From Starkeya sp. ORNL1 (GTDB lineage: Bacteria > Pseudomonadota > Alphaproteobacteria > Rhizobiales > Xanthobacteraceae), in the NCBI RefSeq assembly GCF_012971745.1, contig NZ_CP048834.1:682001-746000 (forward strand): a DNA stretch of 64,000 nucleotides, read 5' to 3'. The notes under the pieces are model-generated. The model was given only the letters and a program-made list of their open reading frames with translations. It ran no database searches and was not told where the DNA came from. Position numbers and translations under genes: made by a program. This document shows, piece after piece, positions 16,532 through 24,985 of the stretch. Positions within the stretch are counted from its first letter, which is position 1. Every line of letters begins with the position of its first letter.

Positions 16532-17032
16532 ATGAGCGTCCGGACCGAACAGCCAAAGCCGATCGGCATGGTTCGCGCGGCTGCAATCTTCATCGGATGG
16601 TGCTTGCTCCCGCTTTCCTTCGTCCTCGACGGGGGGAGATCTGTGCTGGTGATTGCCGCAGCAATAGCTGCGCTGGGCGTGCTTTTCGGCGTAGTGACCG
16701 CCGTTCTTATTGCCGCGACCCGACGCCGCTGGATAACCGCACGCCGCCTCGCCCTGACCGCGCTGCTGATGGTTGGCACGCTCTACATGGCAGAGCGTCA
16801 CTCGACGGCCATTCGTTTCGCTCTCGCGCGTCCCTTCTATATTTCACAGGTGCATCGGCATTCGCTGCAGCGAATGCGGTGGGATTGGGCCGGCGGGTTG
16901 GGATGGGAGGTATCGCTGCTTTACGACGCCTCCGGCTCACCGCCCGACTCCAAGTCGAAGGATGGCAAAGGCTGCACCCTGGATGTCCGTCGCTTAGACG
17001 CTCAGTTCTACCTCGATGGGATATTTTGCTAG
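16532..17032 (+). CDS. Hypothetical membrane protein
   Basis: This 166-residue protein has three likely membrane helices (about 15-33, 38-60 and 68-86) followed by a soluble C-terminal part that contains LGWEVSLLYDASGSPPDSKS and ends CTLDVRRLDAQFYLDGIFC. I do not recognise it. ATG 16532 follows AGGTGG at 16521-16526. It lies immediately before a tRNA-Ser on the opposite strand, at the edge of the accessory stretch. Coding evidence is the open frame, ribosome site and hydrophobic pattern only. Confidence 0.5.
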   Translation: MSVRTEQPKPIGMVRAAAIFIGWCLLPLSFVLDGGRSVLVIAAAIAALGVLFGVVTAVLIAATRRRWITARRLALTALLMVGTLYMAERHSTAIRFALARPFYISQVHRHSLQRMRWDWAGGLGWEVSLLYDASGSPPDSKSKDGKGCTLDVRRLDAQFYLDGIFC

Positions 17033-17113
17033 CGCCCTTGGGCGACGTCGACGAGCAGCGACGAGTGCGATTCCACCAGGAGATTCTACGATGCGTGCCG
17101 ATGCATTGGCGGC

Positions 17114-17203
17114 TGGCGGAAGGGGTGGGATTCGAACCCACGGTGGGCTTGCACCCACGGCGGTTTTCAAGACCGCTGCCTTAAACCACTCGGCCACCCT
17201 TCC
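17114..17203 (-). tRNA. tRNA-Ser(UGA)
   Basis: The minus strand reads GGAAGGG at the 5' end (17203-17197), pairing with CCCTTCC near 17124-17118, followed by discriminator G (17117) and an encoded CCA (17116-17114). The anticodon loop CTTGAAA at 17171-17165 contains anticodon TGA (17169-17167). A long variable arm (GTGGGTGCAAGCCCAC) and the TTCGAAT T-loop are typical of class II serine tRNAs. It would decode UCA and other UCN codons. It is an isolated tRNA, and its 3' end points towards the accessory region. Confidence 0.97.
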
Positions 17204-17530
17204 AAGCGCACCCATCCTCGCGATCACGGCTGTCGATTCGACGTGGCGCCGTCATGATCCCGAAGTCGCGGCACCTTATCTTGATTGATGGCGCGCTTTG
17301 CAAGCGGGACGGTGGCGCTACAGCGCGGTACCGTGTCGGTCACGTGGCGTTTACCATATCGCCGCTTTCGCCGCATTTTCGCCCCACTCGGGCAGCCTCC
17401 TGTGTCATAAGGAACGACCGCATGCGGACAGGGCATGCGGCTCGAATCGGGGTCGCGTTCCATTTGATCCAGAAGCGCCAGCTTAAGGCGCGCGGAATCG
17501 GGTGGAGTGCTCGCGCAGCGGTTGGGGTGC
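17204..17530. other. Intergenic region between tRNA-Ser and rlpA, nothing recognised
   Basis: This 327-bp stretch has open frames on both strands, but none has a convincing ribosome site or protein-like composition. The promoters of the leftward tRNA and the rightward rlpA are presumably here. I see no attachment site, integrase fragment or RNA structure. Confidence 0.5.
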
Positions 17531-18709
17531 ATGGGGAACGAGATAGGGCCGAAGTGCGCCCGTCGCACATATCGAGCCGGAATTCCTGTTTCACACTTGT
17601 CTGTCGGTAAGCTCGGCCGGGCCGTCCTGGTCGTCGGCGTTGGGCTCGTCGTCGCCAATTGCGGCGCCACATCATCCAAGCTCGCCAGCAAGGTTGACCC
17701 GAAATACGGCGTCACCGCCAGCCCGCGCGTGGTCGCGTTCGGCCAGCCGGTGCCGAAGGGCGGCGGTGCCTATAGAGTTGGTAAGCCGTATCAGGTCGCC
17801 GGCCGCACCTATGTCCCCGAAGCGAACACCCGCTACAAGGCGGAAGGCATCGCCTCCTGGTATGGCGACGACTTCCATGGTCGCCTCACCGCCAATGGCG
17901 AGGTGTTCGACATGGAATCGATCGCCGCGGCGCATCCGACGCTTCCGATGCCGTGCTATGTGCGCGTCACCAATCTCGACAATCGCAAGTCGATGATCGT
18001 GCGCGTGAATGATCGCGGTCCCTATCACAGCGACCGCGTGATCGACGTGTCGTCGAAGGCGGCGGATCTGCTCGGCTTCAAGGGTCGCGGTACCGCCCGT
18101 GTGCGCGTGGAATATGTCGGGAGCGCGCCGCTCGAAGGCTCCGACGACCGCAAGCTGGTGGCGACGCTGCGCAATGACGGCTCGTCGCCGATGCCGGTCA
18201 ATTCCGGCGTGATGGTCGCCTCCAACGGCGCGCTGCCGGTCTCGAGCGTCGCGACCTCGCGTCTGCCTGCCGCCAATGCGCCGATGCCGCCGGATCGCCC
18301 GTTCGATCTCGGCGAGGGCACGGGCGTCGCGAGCGCGGAGCCGGTGCTGCGTACGCAGAATGTCGCCGTGGTCGCTCCGGCGCCGCGCGCGGTCGCCACT
18401 GCGCCGCTGCCTACCATTTCGACCCAGCGTCCGGTGCAGGTTGCGACGGCAGGCATGCTGCCGGCAGTTCGCCCGGCTGCCGCCAAGCCGCATGCCGTTG
18501 CCCAGGCTCCGCTGCCGGCCGCGCCGGCGCCGGTGGCTCAGGCCGCGCCCCGTCCGGTGCGGGTGGCGAATGCGGCGCCGCCGCCCGTACAGCCCTCCGG
18601 CGATCCGCTCGCCGCTGCGGGCTGGATGGTCGGCCCGCAGCCGGTCGCCAATTATGCGCCGTCCTCCGGGATGGTCACGCCGGTCGGGACCGGACGCGGG
18701 CTCTATTGA
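17531..18709 (+). CDS. rlpA: RlpA-type septal lytic transglycosylase, lipoprotein
   Basis: This 392-residue protein should be an outer-membrane lipoprotein that cleaves denuded peptidoglycan strands at the division site. A hydrophobic export segment (about 28-43) ends in VVAN-C44, a lipobox with asparagine before the cysteine. The double-psi beta-barrel lies at about 103-197 (GIASWYGDDFHGRLTANGE onward), with RlpA catalytic residues H135 (AAAHPTLP) and D161 (VNDRGPYHSDR). Instead of a C-terminal SPOR domain there is a 190-residue Ala/Pro-rich tail ending in GTGRGLY, so septal targeting by SPOR is not evident. The start is uncertain because the N terminus before the hydrophobic segment is long. 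A start near 17600 is possible. dacC-like gene follows. Confidence 0.88.
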   Translation: MGNEIGPKCARRTYRAGIPVSHLSVGKLGRAVLVVGVGLVVANCGATSSKLASKVDPKYGVTASPRVVAFGQPVPKGGGAYRVGKPYQVAGRTYVPEANTRYKAEGIASWYGDDFHGRLTANGEVFDMESIAAAHPTLPMPCYVRVTNLDNRKSMIVRVNDRGPYHSDRVIDVSSKAADLLGFKGRGTARVRVEYVGSAPLEGSDDRKLVATLRNDGSSPMPVNSGVMVASNGALPVSSVATSRLPAANAPMPPDRPFDLGEGTGVASAEPVLRTQNVAVVAPAPRAVATAPLPTISTQRPVQVATAGMLPAVRPAAAKPHAVAQAPLPAAPAPVAQAAPRPVRVANAAPPPVQPSGDPLAAAGWMVGPQPVANYAPSSGMVTPVGTGRGLY

Positions 18710-18760
18710 GCGGCAATCGCATTGCCTAAACACATGATCCGCTGCTAACTCTCCCGCATA

Positions 18761-20023
18761 GTGCGGGGGAGAATGTCGGTGCCGATGCGCATGTTCATGT
18801 GGCCGTCCTTCCGCCAGAAGCTCCGGGAGGCACCCGGCGCGCGGCTTGCTCTGATCCTGGCCCTTCTCTGCCTCACCATCGCGTCGCCGAACCGCGCGCG
18901 TGCGCAGGCTGAAGGCCCCGCCATCGCCTCGCCATCCGCCATATTGGTGGACTATGAGAGTGGCACGGTGCTGTTCGAGCGCAACGCCGACGCGCCGATG
19001 GCGCCGGCGAGCCTCAACAATCTCATGACCATGGAAGTGGTATTCCACGAGATCGTGGAAGGCCGCCTTACGCCGGACCATGAGTTCAAAGTGAGCGAAT
19101 ATGCCTGGCGGCGCGGTGGCGCGCCTTCCGGCAACACCGCTATGTTCGCGGCGCTGAATAGCAATGTGAAGGTCTCCGACCTGATGCGCGGCGTCATCGT
19201 GCAGTCGGGCAATGACGCCGCCATCGTGCTGGCGGAAGGCATTGCCGGCAACGAGCTGGCATTCGCCAACAAGATGAACGACGAGGCGAAGCGGCTGGGC
19301 CTCACTGGCTCGACGTTCCGCAATCCCGGCGGCCTGCCTGATCCGGACCAGAAGGTGACGGCGCGCGACATGGCGAACCTCACCTCGCACCTCATCCGCG
19401 ACTACCCGCAATTCTATCCGATCTTCGGCGAGGCGGAATTCACCTGGAACAAGATCCGCCAGTCGAACCGCAATCCGCTGCTCGGCATGAGCCTTGGCGC
19501 CGATGGCCTCAAGACCGGCTTCCTCAAGGATGTCGGCTATCATCTGGTCGGCTCGGCGGTCTCGAATGGCCAGCGACTCATCGTGGTGGTGATGGGTTCG
19601 AAGAGCGACAAGGAGCGCGCCGAGGACGCCCGCAAGCTGCTGGAATGGGGCTTCCGTTCCTTCGAGCAGAAGCTGCTGTTCGATGCCGGCCAGATCGTCG
19701 GCGAGGCGACGCTGTATGGCGGGACGCGCGGCGGCGCGCCGCTCACCGGCAAGGGACCGATCCATCTGCTGGTGCCGCGTTCCGGCAATGAGCGCATCAG
19801 CGCCAAGATCCAGTATGAAGGGCCGATCCGCGCACCGGTCACCAAGGGCGCGGAACTGGCGCATCTGCGGGTGTTCCGCGGCGAGCAGGTGGCGCTCGAC
19901 GTGCCGCTGGTCGCCGCCGAGGATGTGCCCCAGGGCCCGCTGTGGCGCCGCGCCATGGATGGCGCCTATGAGCTGGTGGTCGGGCTCGCCCGGCAAGGCT
20001 ATGCCAAGCTGAAGGGCTCGTGA
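18761..20023 (+). CDS. DacC-like D-alanyl-D-alanine carboxypeptidase lacking the SxxK lysine
   Basis: This 420-residue S11-family penicillin-binding protein has an N-terminal signal (about 28-49, ending RARAQA), a transpeptidase-like domain (about 55-300) and a C-terminal PBP5-type domain (about 310-405). Family members trim the terminal D-Ala from peptidoglycan stems at the periplasmic membrane face. SGN (149-151) and KTG (251-253) are present. The first motif reads PASLNNLMT: S84 is kept, but the lysine expected at 87 is asparagine, codon AAT at 19019-19021. Without that base the serine should not be activated. Either the protein is a catalytically dead variant or this base is wrong. Start is uncertain (GTG 18761, ATG 18773 or later). 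The tmk start overlaps its stop. Confidence 0.88.
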   Translation: MRGRMSVPMRMFMWPSFRQKLREAPGARLALILALLCLTIASPNRARAQAEGPAIASPSAILVDYESGTVLFERNADAPMAPASLNNLMTMEVVFHEIVEGRLTPDHEFKVSEYAWRRGGAPSGNTAMFAALNSNVKVSDLMRGVIVQSGNDAAIVLAEGIAGNELAFANKMNDEAKRLGLTGSTFRNPGGLPDPDQKVTARDMANLTSHLIRDYPQFYPIFGEAEFTWNKIRQSNRNPLLGMSLGADGLKTGFLKDVGYHLVGSAVSNGQRLIVVVMGSKSDKERAEDARKLLEWGFRSFEQKLLFDAGQIVGEATLYGGTRGGAPLTGKGPIHLLVPRSGNERISAKIQYEGPIRAPVTKGAELAHLRVFRGEQVALDVPLVAAEDVPQGPLWRRAMDGAYELVVGLARQGYAKLKGS

Positions 20024-20745
20024 TGGCCCTGACGGCCCGAAACCGAAAGACGCGCGAGATGGCGGCGCCGAAGCCGGCCGCACCGCTTGGACGCGGCTGT
20101 TTCATCAGCTTCGAGGGCGGAGAGGGGGCCGGCAAGTCGACGCAGGTGCGCCGGCTCGGCGAGCGGCTGCGCTCCCTCGGCATCGCGGTGGTGACGACGC
20201 GCGAGCCGGGCGGCTCGCCGGGCGCCGAGGCGGTGCGTCACGTGCTGCTCTCCGGCGCCGCCAAGCCGCTCGGGCCGGTCACCGAGGCGATGCTGTTCGC
20301 CGCGGCCCGTGCCGACCATGTCGAGACCACCATCCGCCCGGCACTGGAGCGCGGCGCCTTCGTGATCTGCGACCGCTTCATCGATTCGACCCGGGTCTAT
20401 CAGGGCACGCTCGGCAATGTCGATCCACGCATGATCCGTGCGCTGGAGCGCGTGTCGGTGGGCGCCACCATGCCGGACCTCACCATCGTGCTCGATTTGC
20501 CGGCCGAGGAAGGCCTGCAGCGCGCCACCGCGCGCAGCGGCGCCGGCGCGGACCGCTTTGAGAGCGAGGATGTCACCTTCCACCGGCATCTGCGCGACGC
20601 GTTTCGCGAGCTTGCCGAGCGCGAACCGGAGCGCTGCGTCCTCATCGATGCCGGCGGCGACGTCGACAGCGTCGCGGACGCCGTCTGGCGCACCGTCGAG
20701 GCCCGGCTGATGCAGCCTTCCGCCATGCGGGGAGGGGGCGCGTGA
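20023..20745 (+). CDS. tmk: Thymidylate kinase
   Basis: This 240-residue cytosolic enzyme phosphorylates dTMP to dTDP. The P-loop FEGGEGAGKSTQVRRL (about residues 28-43) and the DR[FY] motif ICDRFIDSTRVYQG are clear, and a TTREPGGSPGAEAVR segment matches the substrate region. The ATG overlaps the dacC stop as TGATG, and an internal ATG at 20059 gives a start closer to the usual 200-215 residue family length. Its 3' end overlaps holB by 4 bp (GTGA), so dacC, tmk and holB are translationally coupled. tmk-holB is a common bacterial pairing. Confidence 0.96.
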   Translation: MALTARNRKTREMAAPKPAAPLGRGCFISFEGGEGAGKSTQVRRLGERLRSLGIAVVTTREPGGSPGAEAVRHVLLSGAAKPLGPVTEAMLFAAARADHVETTIRPALERGAFVICDRFIDSTRVYQGTLGNVDPRMIRALERVSVGATMPDLTIVLDLPAEEGLQRATARSGAGADRFESEDVTFHRHLRDAFRELAEREPERCVLIDAGGDVDSVADAVWRTVEARLMQPSAMRGGGA

Positions 20746-21779
20746 GCGCGCCCGCCGCTCCCGAGGCCGACCGTTTTGCCGGCGCCCCGCACCCGCGCGA
20801 ACGCCAGATGCTGGTCGGCCATGGCGAGGCGGAAGCCATGGTGCGCGCGGCGTGGGATGCCGGGCGACTGCCGCATGCCTTGCTGATCGGCGGGGCCGAG
20901 GGCATCGGCAAGGCGACGCTGGCCTACCGCATTGCCCGCTTCGTGCTCGCGAACGGTGCCGCACCGGCGCATTTACTTGCCGTGGCCCCGGAGCATCCGG
21001 CAGCGCGACAGGTCACCGCTCTCTCGCATCCGGACATGCTGGTGCTGCGCCGTGTGCCGGGCGACACCGGCAAGCTGCCGACCATGATCCCGGCCGAACA
21101 GGTGCGCCGGGTGCGCAGCTTCTTCGGCTCGACCGCGGCGCTCGGCGGCTGGCGGGTGTGTATCGTCGACACCCTCGACGAGATGAATGCCCAGGGTGCC
21201 AATGCGCTGTTGAAGACGCTGGAGGAGCCGCCGGCGAAGTCGCTGTTCCTGCTCATCAGCCACGCGCCCGGCCGGCTGCTGCCGACCATACGCTCGCGTT
21301 GCCGGCTGGTGCCGCTGCGCGCGCTTCCCACCGACGATGTCGCCGCGGTGCTCGGCGATCTCGCCGAGACCATGCCGGACCTTAACCGCACCGGCATCGC
21401 GGAGGCGGCATTGGAGAGCGGTGGCAGCGTGCGCGAGGCGCTGGTGCTGCTGTCCGGGGAGGGGCTCGCCATCCGGCAGGCCACGCGATCGCTGCTCGAT
21501 CGCATGCCGGACATCGATCCGAAGGAATTGCACGCGCTCGGCGAGCGCCTGCAGGGCGACCGCGAAGGTGCGTTCGAGAGCTTCACCGCCACTGTCGAGG
21601 CCTGGGTTTCAGACCACGCCACCGGACGGCGGCAACGGCCGGCGCTGCGCCTTGCACGCCTGCCGGAGGTGTGGGAGAAGGTTCGCCGCGCCGCGATCGA
21701 CGCCGACACGTTTAATCTCGATCGCAAGAGCTTCGTTTTCCGAATCTTCGCGTCGCTCAATGAGGCCGTGCGCCCCTGA
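20742..21779 (+). CDS. holB: DNA polymerase III delta' subunit
   Basis: This 345-residue protein is the clamp-loader delta' subunit, which helps open and load the beta sliding clamp. A AAA+ fold occupies about 20-230. The Walker A-like [20 protein letters not shown], a [19 protein letters not shown] segment and [14 protein letters not shown] with the following SRCR sensor region are recognisable. The C-terminal helical collar is less conserved. It begins at a GTG overlapping the tmk stop, and metG follows after 38 bp. The gene order tmk-holB-metG-tatD-MBL is standard in Alphaproteobacteria. Confidence 0.94.
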   Translation: MSAPAAPEADRFAGAPHPRERQMLVGHGEAEAMVRAAWDAGRLPHALLIGGAEGIGKATLAYRIARFVLANGAAPAHLLAVAPEHPAARQVTALSHPDMLVLRRVPGDTGKLPTMIPAEQVRRVRSFFGSTAALGGWRVCIVDTLDEMNAQGANALLKTLEEPPAKSLFLLISHAPGRLLPTIRSRCRLVPLRALPTDDVAAVLGDLAETMPDLNRTGIAEAALESGGSVREALVLLSGEGLAIRQATRSLLDRMPDIDPKELHALGERLQGDREGAFESFTATVEAWVSDHATGRRQRPALRLARLPEVWEKVRRAAIDADTFNLDRKSFVFRIFASLNEAVRP

Positions 21780-21817
21780 CGCGCCGGGGATTCCCGGTGC
21801 CGCAGGAAGAGACCCGC

Positions 21818-23365
21818 GTGAAACCCGCCTATTACATCACCACTGCGATCGATTATCCCAACGGCTCGCCGCATATCGGCCACGCCTATGAGAAGATCGC
21901 CTCCGACGCCATTGCGCGCTTCCAGAAGCTCGACGGCTATGATGTCCGCTTCCTGACCGGCACCGACGAACACGGGCTGAAGATGGCGCAGACCGCGGAG
22001 AAGCAGGGTCTCACGCCGATCGAATGGGCGACGAGGAATTCCACGCGCTTCAAGGAGATGGATGCGCTGCTGGGGGTCGATTACGACCGCTTCATCCGCA
22101 CCACCGACACGGATCACTACGCCGCCAGCCAGGCGATCTGGCAGCGCATGGTCGAGGCTGGCGACATCTATCTCGACGCCTATGCCGGCTGGTATTCGGT
22201 GCGTGACGAGGCCTATTACGCCGAGGACGAGACGACGCTGAACCCGGACGGCGTGCGGGTCGGCCCGCAGGGCACGCCGGTCGAATGGACGGAAGAGAAG
22301 AGCTATTTCTTCAAGCTCTCCGCCTATCAGCAGCGCCTGCTCGACTATTACGAGGCGCATCCGGACTTCATCCGTCCGGAGGTGCGCCGCAACGAGGTGC
22401 TGAGCTTCGTCAAGGGTGGGCTGCAGGACCTCTCCATCAGCCGCACCACCTTCTTCTGGGGCGTGCCGGTGCCGGGCGCGCCGGAGCATGTGATGTATGT
22501 GTGGGTCGACGCGCTCACCAACTACATCACCGGTGCCGGCTATCCGGACACCGACGGCGCGCTGTTCAAGCGCTACTGGCCGGCGGATCTGCATGTCATC
22601 GGCAAGGACATCATCCGCTTCCACGCCGTGTACTGGCCCGCCTTCCTGATGTCGGCCGGCATTGCGCCGCCCAGGACAGTCTTCGCCCACGGCTTCATCC
22701 ATAATCGCGGGGAGAAGATGTCGAAGTCGGTCGGCAATGTGATCGACCCGTTCGACCTCGCCAAAGCCTATGGCGTCGATGCGCTGCGCTATTTCCTGCT
22801 GCGCGAGATCCCGTTCGGCCAGGACGGCACCTACAGCCACGAGGCCATCGTCGCCCGTACCAATGCCGATCTCGCCAATGACCTCGGCAATCTGGCGCAG
22901 CGCTCGCTGTCGATGATCGGCAAGAATCTCGGCGGCGTGCTTCCCGCCGCCGGCGCGCTGTCCGCCGAGGATGCGGCGATGCTGGAGGCGGCCGATGCCA
23001 TGGCCGCCAAGGCGCGCGAGGCCATGGCCGGCCAGCAGATCCATCAGGCGCTCGCCGTGATCTGGGCGGTGGTGGCGGATGCCAACCGCTATTTCGCCGC
23101 CTCCGCACCCTGGGAGTTGCGCAAGACCGATCCGGAGCGCTTCGGCACCGTGCTGTGGATCACCGCCGAGGTGATCCGCCAGGTGGCGCTGCTGGCGCAG
23201 CCCTTCATTCCGGGCAGCGCCGCCAAGCTGCTTGACCTGCTGGCAGTGCCCTTGGAGGCGCGCAGCTTCGCCAGCCTCGGCGCGGCCGGGCGGCTCATTG
23301 GAGGCACCAGCCTGCCGGCGCCGGTGGCGGTGTTCCCGCGCTATGTCGAACCCGAAGCCGAGTGA
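21818..23365 (+). CDS. metG: Methionyl-tRNA synthetase
   Basis: This 515-residue class Ia synthetase charges tRNA-Met. The HIGH motif appears as [11 protein letters not shown] (about residues 16-26) and the KMSKS loop as [13 protein letters not shown]. The anticodon-binding helical domain makes up the C-terminal third. There is no zinc-knuckle CxxC in the connective peptide, where [13 protein letters not shown] stands instead. I see no cysteine anywhere in the protein. No C-terminal dimerisation domain is present, giving the short form. GTG 21818 is favoured because AGGAAGAG lies 6 bp upstream. A GTG at 21797 would add 7 residues. tatD begins 7 bp downstream. Confidence 0.95.
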   Translation: MKPAYYITTAIDYPNGSPHIGHAYEKIASDAIARFQKLDGYDVRFLTGTDEHGLKMAQTAEKQGLTPIEWATRNSTRFKEMDALLGVDYDRFIRTTDTDHYAASQAIWQRMVEAGDIYLDAYAGWYSVRDEAYYAEDETTLNPDGVRVGPQGTPVEWTEEKSYFFKLSAYQQRLLDYYEAHPDFIRPEVRRNEVLSFVKGGLQDLSISRTTFFWGVPVPGAPEHVMYVWVDALTNYITGAGYPDTDGALFKRYWPADLHVIGKDIIRFHAVYWPAFLMSAGIAPPRTVFAHGFIHNRGEKMSKSVGNVIDPFDLAKAYGVDALRYFLLREIPFGQDGTYSHEAIVARTNADLANDLGNLAQRSLSMIGKNLGGVLPAAGALSAEDAAMLEAADAMAAKAREAMAGQQIHQALAVIWAVVADANRYFAASAPWELRKTDPERFGTVLWITAEVIRQVALLAQPFIPGSAAKLLDLLAVPLEARSFASLGAAGRLIGGTSLPAPVAVFPRYVEPEAE

Positions 23366-23372
23366 GTACTGC

Positions 23373-24146
23373 ATGATCGTCGACAGCCATTGCCATCTCG
23401 ACTTTCCCGACTTTGCCCAGGAGCTCGACGATGTCGTCGCGCGGGCCAGGGCGTCGGGCGTCGGGCGGCTGGTGACGATCGGCACGCGCATCCGCCGCTC
23501 AGCCGAGGTACGGGCGATCGCCGAGCGGTTCGACGACGTGTTCTGCTCGGTCGGCACCCATCCGCACAATGCCGGCGAAGAAGCCGACATCACGCTCGAT
23601 GAATTGCTGGCCGAGGCCGACCACCCCAAGGTGGTCGCCATCGGCGAAGCCGGGCTCGACTATCATTACGATCTCGGTCCGCGCGCGGCACAGCGCGCCG
23701 GATTCCTCATGCACATAGCAGCCGCGCGGCAGACCGGCCTGCCGCTGGTCATCCATGCCCGCGAGGCGGACGACGACGTCGCCGCCATCCTCGAGGACGA
23801 AAGCGGGAAGGGGGCCTTCCCGTTCGTGCTGCACTGCTTCACCGGCGGCGCCGACCTGGCGCGCCGGGCGGTGGCGCTCGGCGGCTATGTGTCGTTCTCC
23901 GGCATCTTGACCTTCAAGAGCGGAGCGCCGCTGCGGGAGATCGCAGCCAACCTGCCCGCGGACCGCGTGCTGGTGGAGACCGACGCGCCCTATCTCGCGC
24001 CGAACTCCAGGCGCGGCAAGCGCAACGAGCCGTCCTTCGTGGTGGAGACTGCCCGGGTACTGGCGGAGACCCGCGGCTGGTCGGAGGCGGAGGTTGCCGA
24101 GACCACCACGGCGAATTTCTTCCGGCTATTCTCCAGGGCGAGCTGA
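23373..24146 (+). CDS. tatD: TatD-family metal-dependent deoxyribonuclease
   Basis: This 257-residue amidohydrolase-fold enzyme has the N-terminal metal motif DSHCHLDF (residues 4-11), AIGEAGLDYHYD (about 90-101), HAREAD near 128, LHCFTGG and ETDAPYLAP, which together supply the two-metal site. TatD-family enzymes have 3'-5' exonuclease activity and act in DNA repair or quality control. ATG 23373 lies 7 bp after the metG stop. The gene is the fourth in the tmk-holB-metG-tatD-MBL series. Distinguishing TatD from the paralogues YcfH and YjjV is not reliable. YcfH is the usual neighbour of holB. Confidence 0.93.
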   Translation: MIVDSHCHLDFPDFAQELDDVVARARASGVGRLVTIGTRIRRSAEVRAIAERFDDVFCSVGTHPHNAGEEADITLDELLAEADHPKVVAIGEAGLDYHYDLGPRAAQRAGFLMHIAAARQTGLPLVIHAREADDDVAAILEDESGKGAFPFVLHCFTGGADLARRAVALGGYVSFSGILTFKSGAPLREIAANLPADRVLVETDAPYLAPNSRRGKRNEPSFVVETARVLAETRGWSEAEVAETTTANFFRLFSRAS

Positions 24147-24166
24147 AACGGAGCCGGACAAAGCCC

Positions 24167-24964
24167 ATGAGCCTCACCTTCACCATTCTCGGCTGCGGCT
24201 CTTCGGGCGGCGTGCCACGCGTGGGGCAAGGCTGGGGCGCCTGCGATCCCGCCAATCCACGTAACCGGCGCCGGCGCTGCTCGATGCTGGTGGACCGGGC
24301 GGGCGAGGGCGGCACACTGACCCGGGTGCTGATCGACACCTCGCCGGACCTGCGGGAGCAATTGCTCGACGCCGAGGTCGACCGGCTCGACGGCGTGCTC
24401 TTCACCCATGAGCATGCCGACCATACCCATGGCATCGATGATGTCCGCCCGCTGAGCATTCATCATCGGCGGCGGCTCGATGTGTGGCTCGATGCCGAGA
24501 CCTCGATGATCGTGCATCAGCGCTTTGGCTATTGCTTCCAGACGCCGCCGGGCAGCGACTATCCGCCCATCCTCGACGAGCATCGCTTCCGCCACGGTGA
24601 GTTGGTGACGATCGACGGGCCCGGGGGCAGGGTGCAGGCGGTGCCGTTTCGGCAGTATCACGGCACCATCATCTCCTATGGCTTCCGCTTCGGCGGCCTC
24701 GCCTATTCGAGCGATCTCCACGACTTGCCGGCGGAGAGCCTGCCGCTGCTTGAGGAGCTCGACATCTGGATCATCGACGCGCTGCGCATCACGCCGCATC
24801 CGAGCCATTTGTCGCTGAGCGAAGCGCTGGACTGGATCGAGCGCATGCGACCGCGTCGCGCCGTGCTCACCAATCTGCACACCGACCTAGACTATGACAC
24901 GCTGGTGCGGCAACTGCCGGCTCATATTGAGCCGGCTTACGATGGCATGAAAATCACGCTGTAG
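24167..24964 (+). CDS. MBL-fold metallohydrolase (PhnP-like)
   Basis: This 265-residue protein has the metallo-beta-lactamase fold. The metal motif is FTHEHADHTHGIDD (HxHxDH, about residues 83-96), with an N-terminal LGCGSSGGVPRVG loop, a GTIISYGFRFGG strand and later SSDLHDLP and NLHTDLDYD supplying further ligands. The PhnP-type group acts as a phosphodiesterase on cyclic nucleotides or cyclic ribose phosphates. Here there are no phosphonate genes, so the substrate is unknown. It follows tatD by 20 bp, the conserved order in Alphaproteobacteria. Confidence 0.9.
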   Translation: MSLTFTILGCGSSGGVPRVGQGWGACDPANPRNRRRRCSMLVDRAGEGGTLTRVLIDTSPDLREQLLDAEVDRLDGVLFTHEHADHTHGIDDVRPLSIHHRRRLDVWLDAETSMIVHQRFGYCFQTPPGSDYPPILDEHRFRHGELVTIDGPGGRVQAVPFRQYHGTIISYGFRFGGLAYSSDLHDLPAESLPLLEELDIWIIDALRITPHPSHLSLSEALDWIERMRPRRAVLTNLHTDLDYDTLVRQLPAHIEPAYDGMKITL

Positions 24965-24985
24965 CAGCGGGTTAGGCGGTGCTTC

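Noticed and set aside
17224..17715. Long open frame on the minus strand overlapping the rlpA start
   Set aside because: It overlaps the RlpA lipoprotein signal and lacks protein-like composition and a ribosome site. It is the antisense shadow of a real gene.
17672..20083. An 803-codon open frame antisense to rlpA and the DacC-like gene
   Set aside because: High GC third positions keep antisense frames open. The sense strand encodes recognised proteins with motifs, and the antisense product is Arg/His-rich with no domain.
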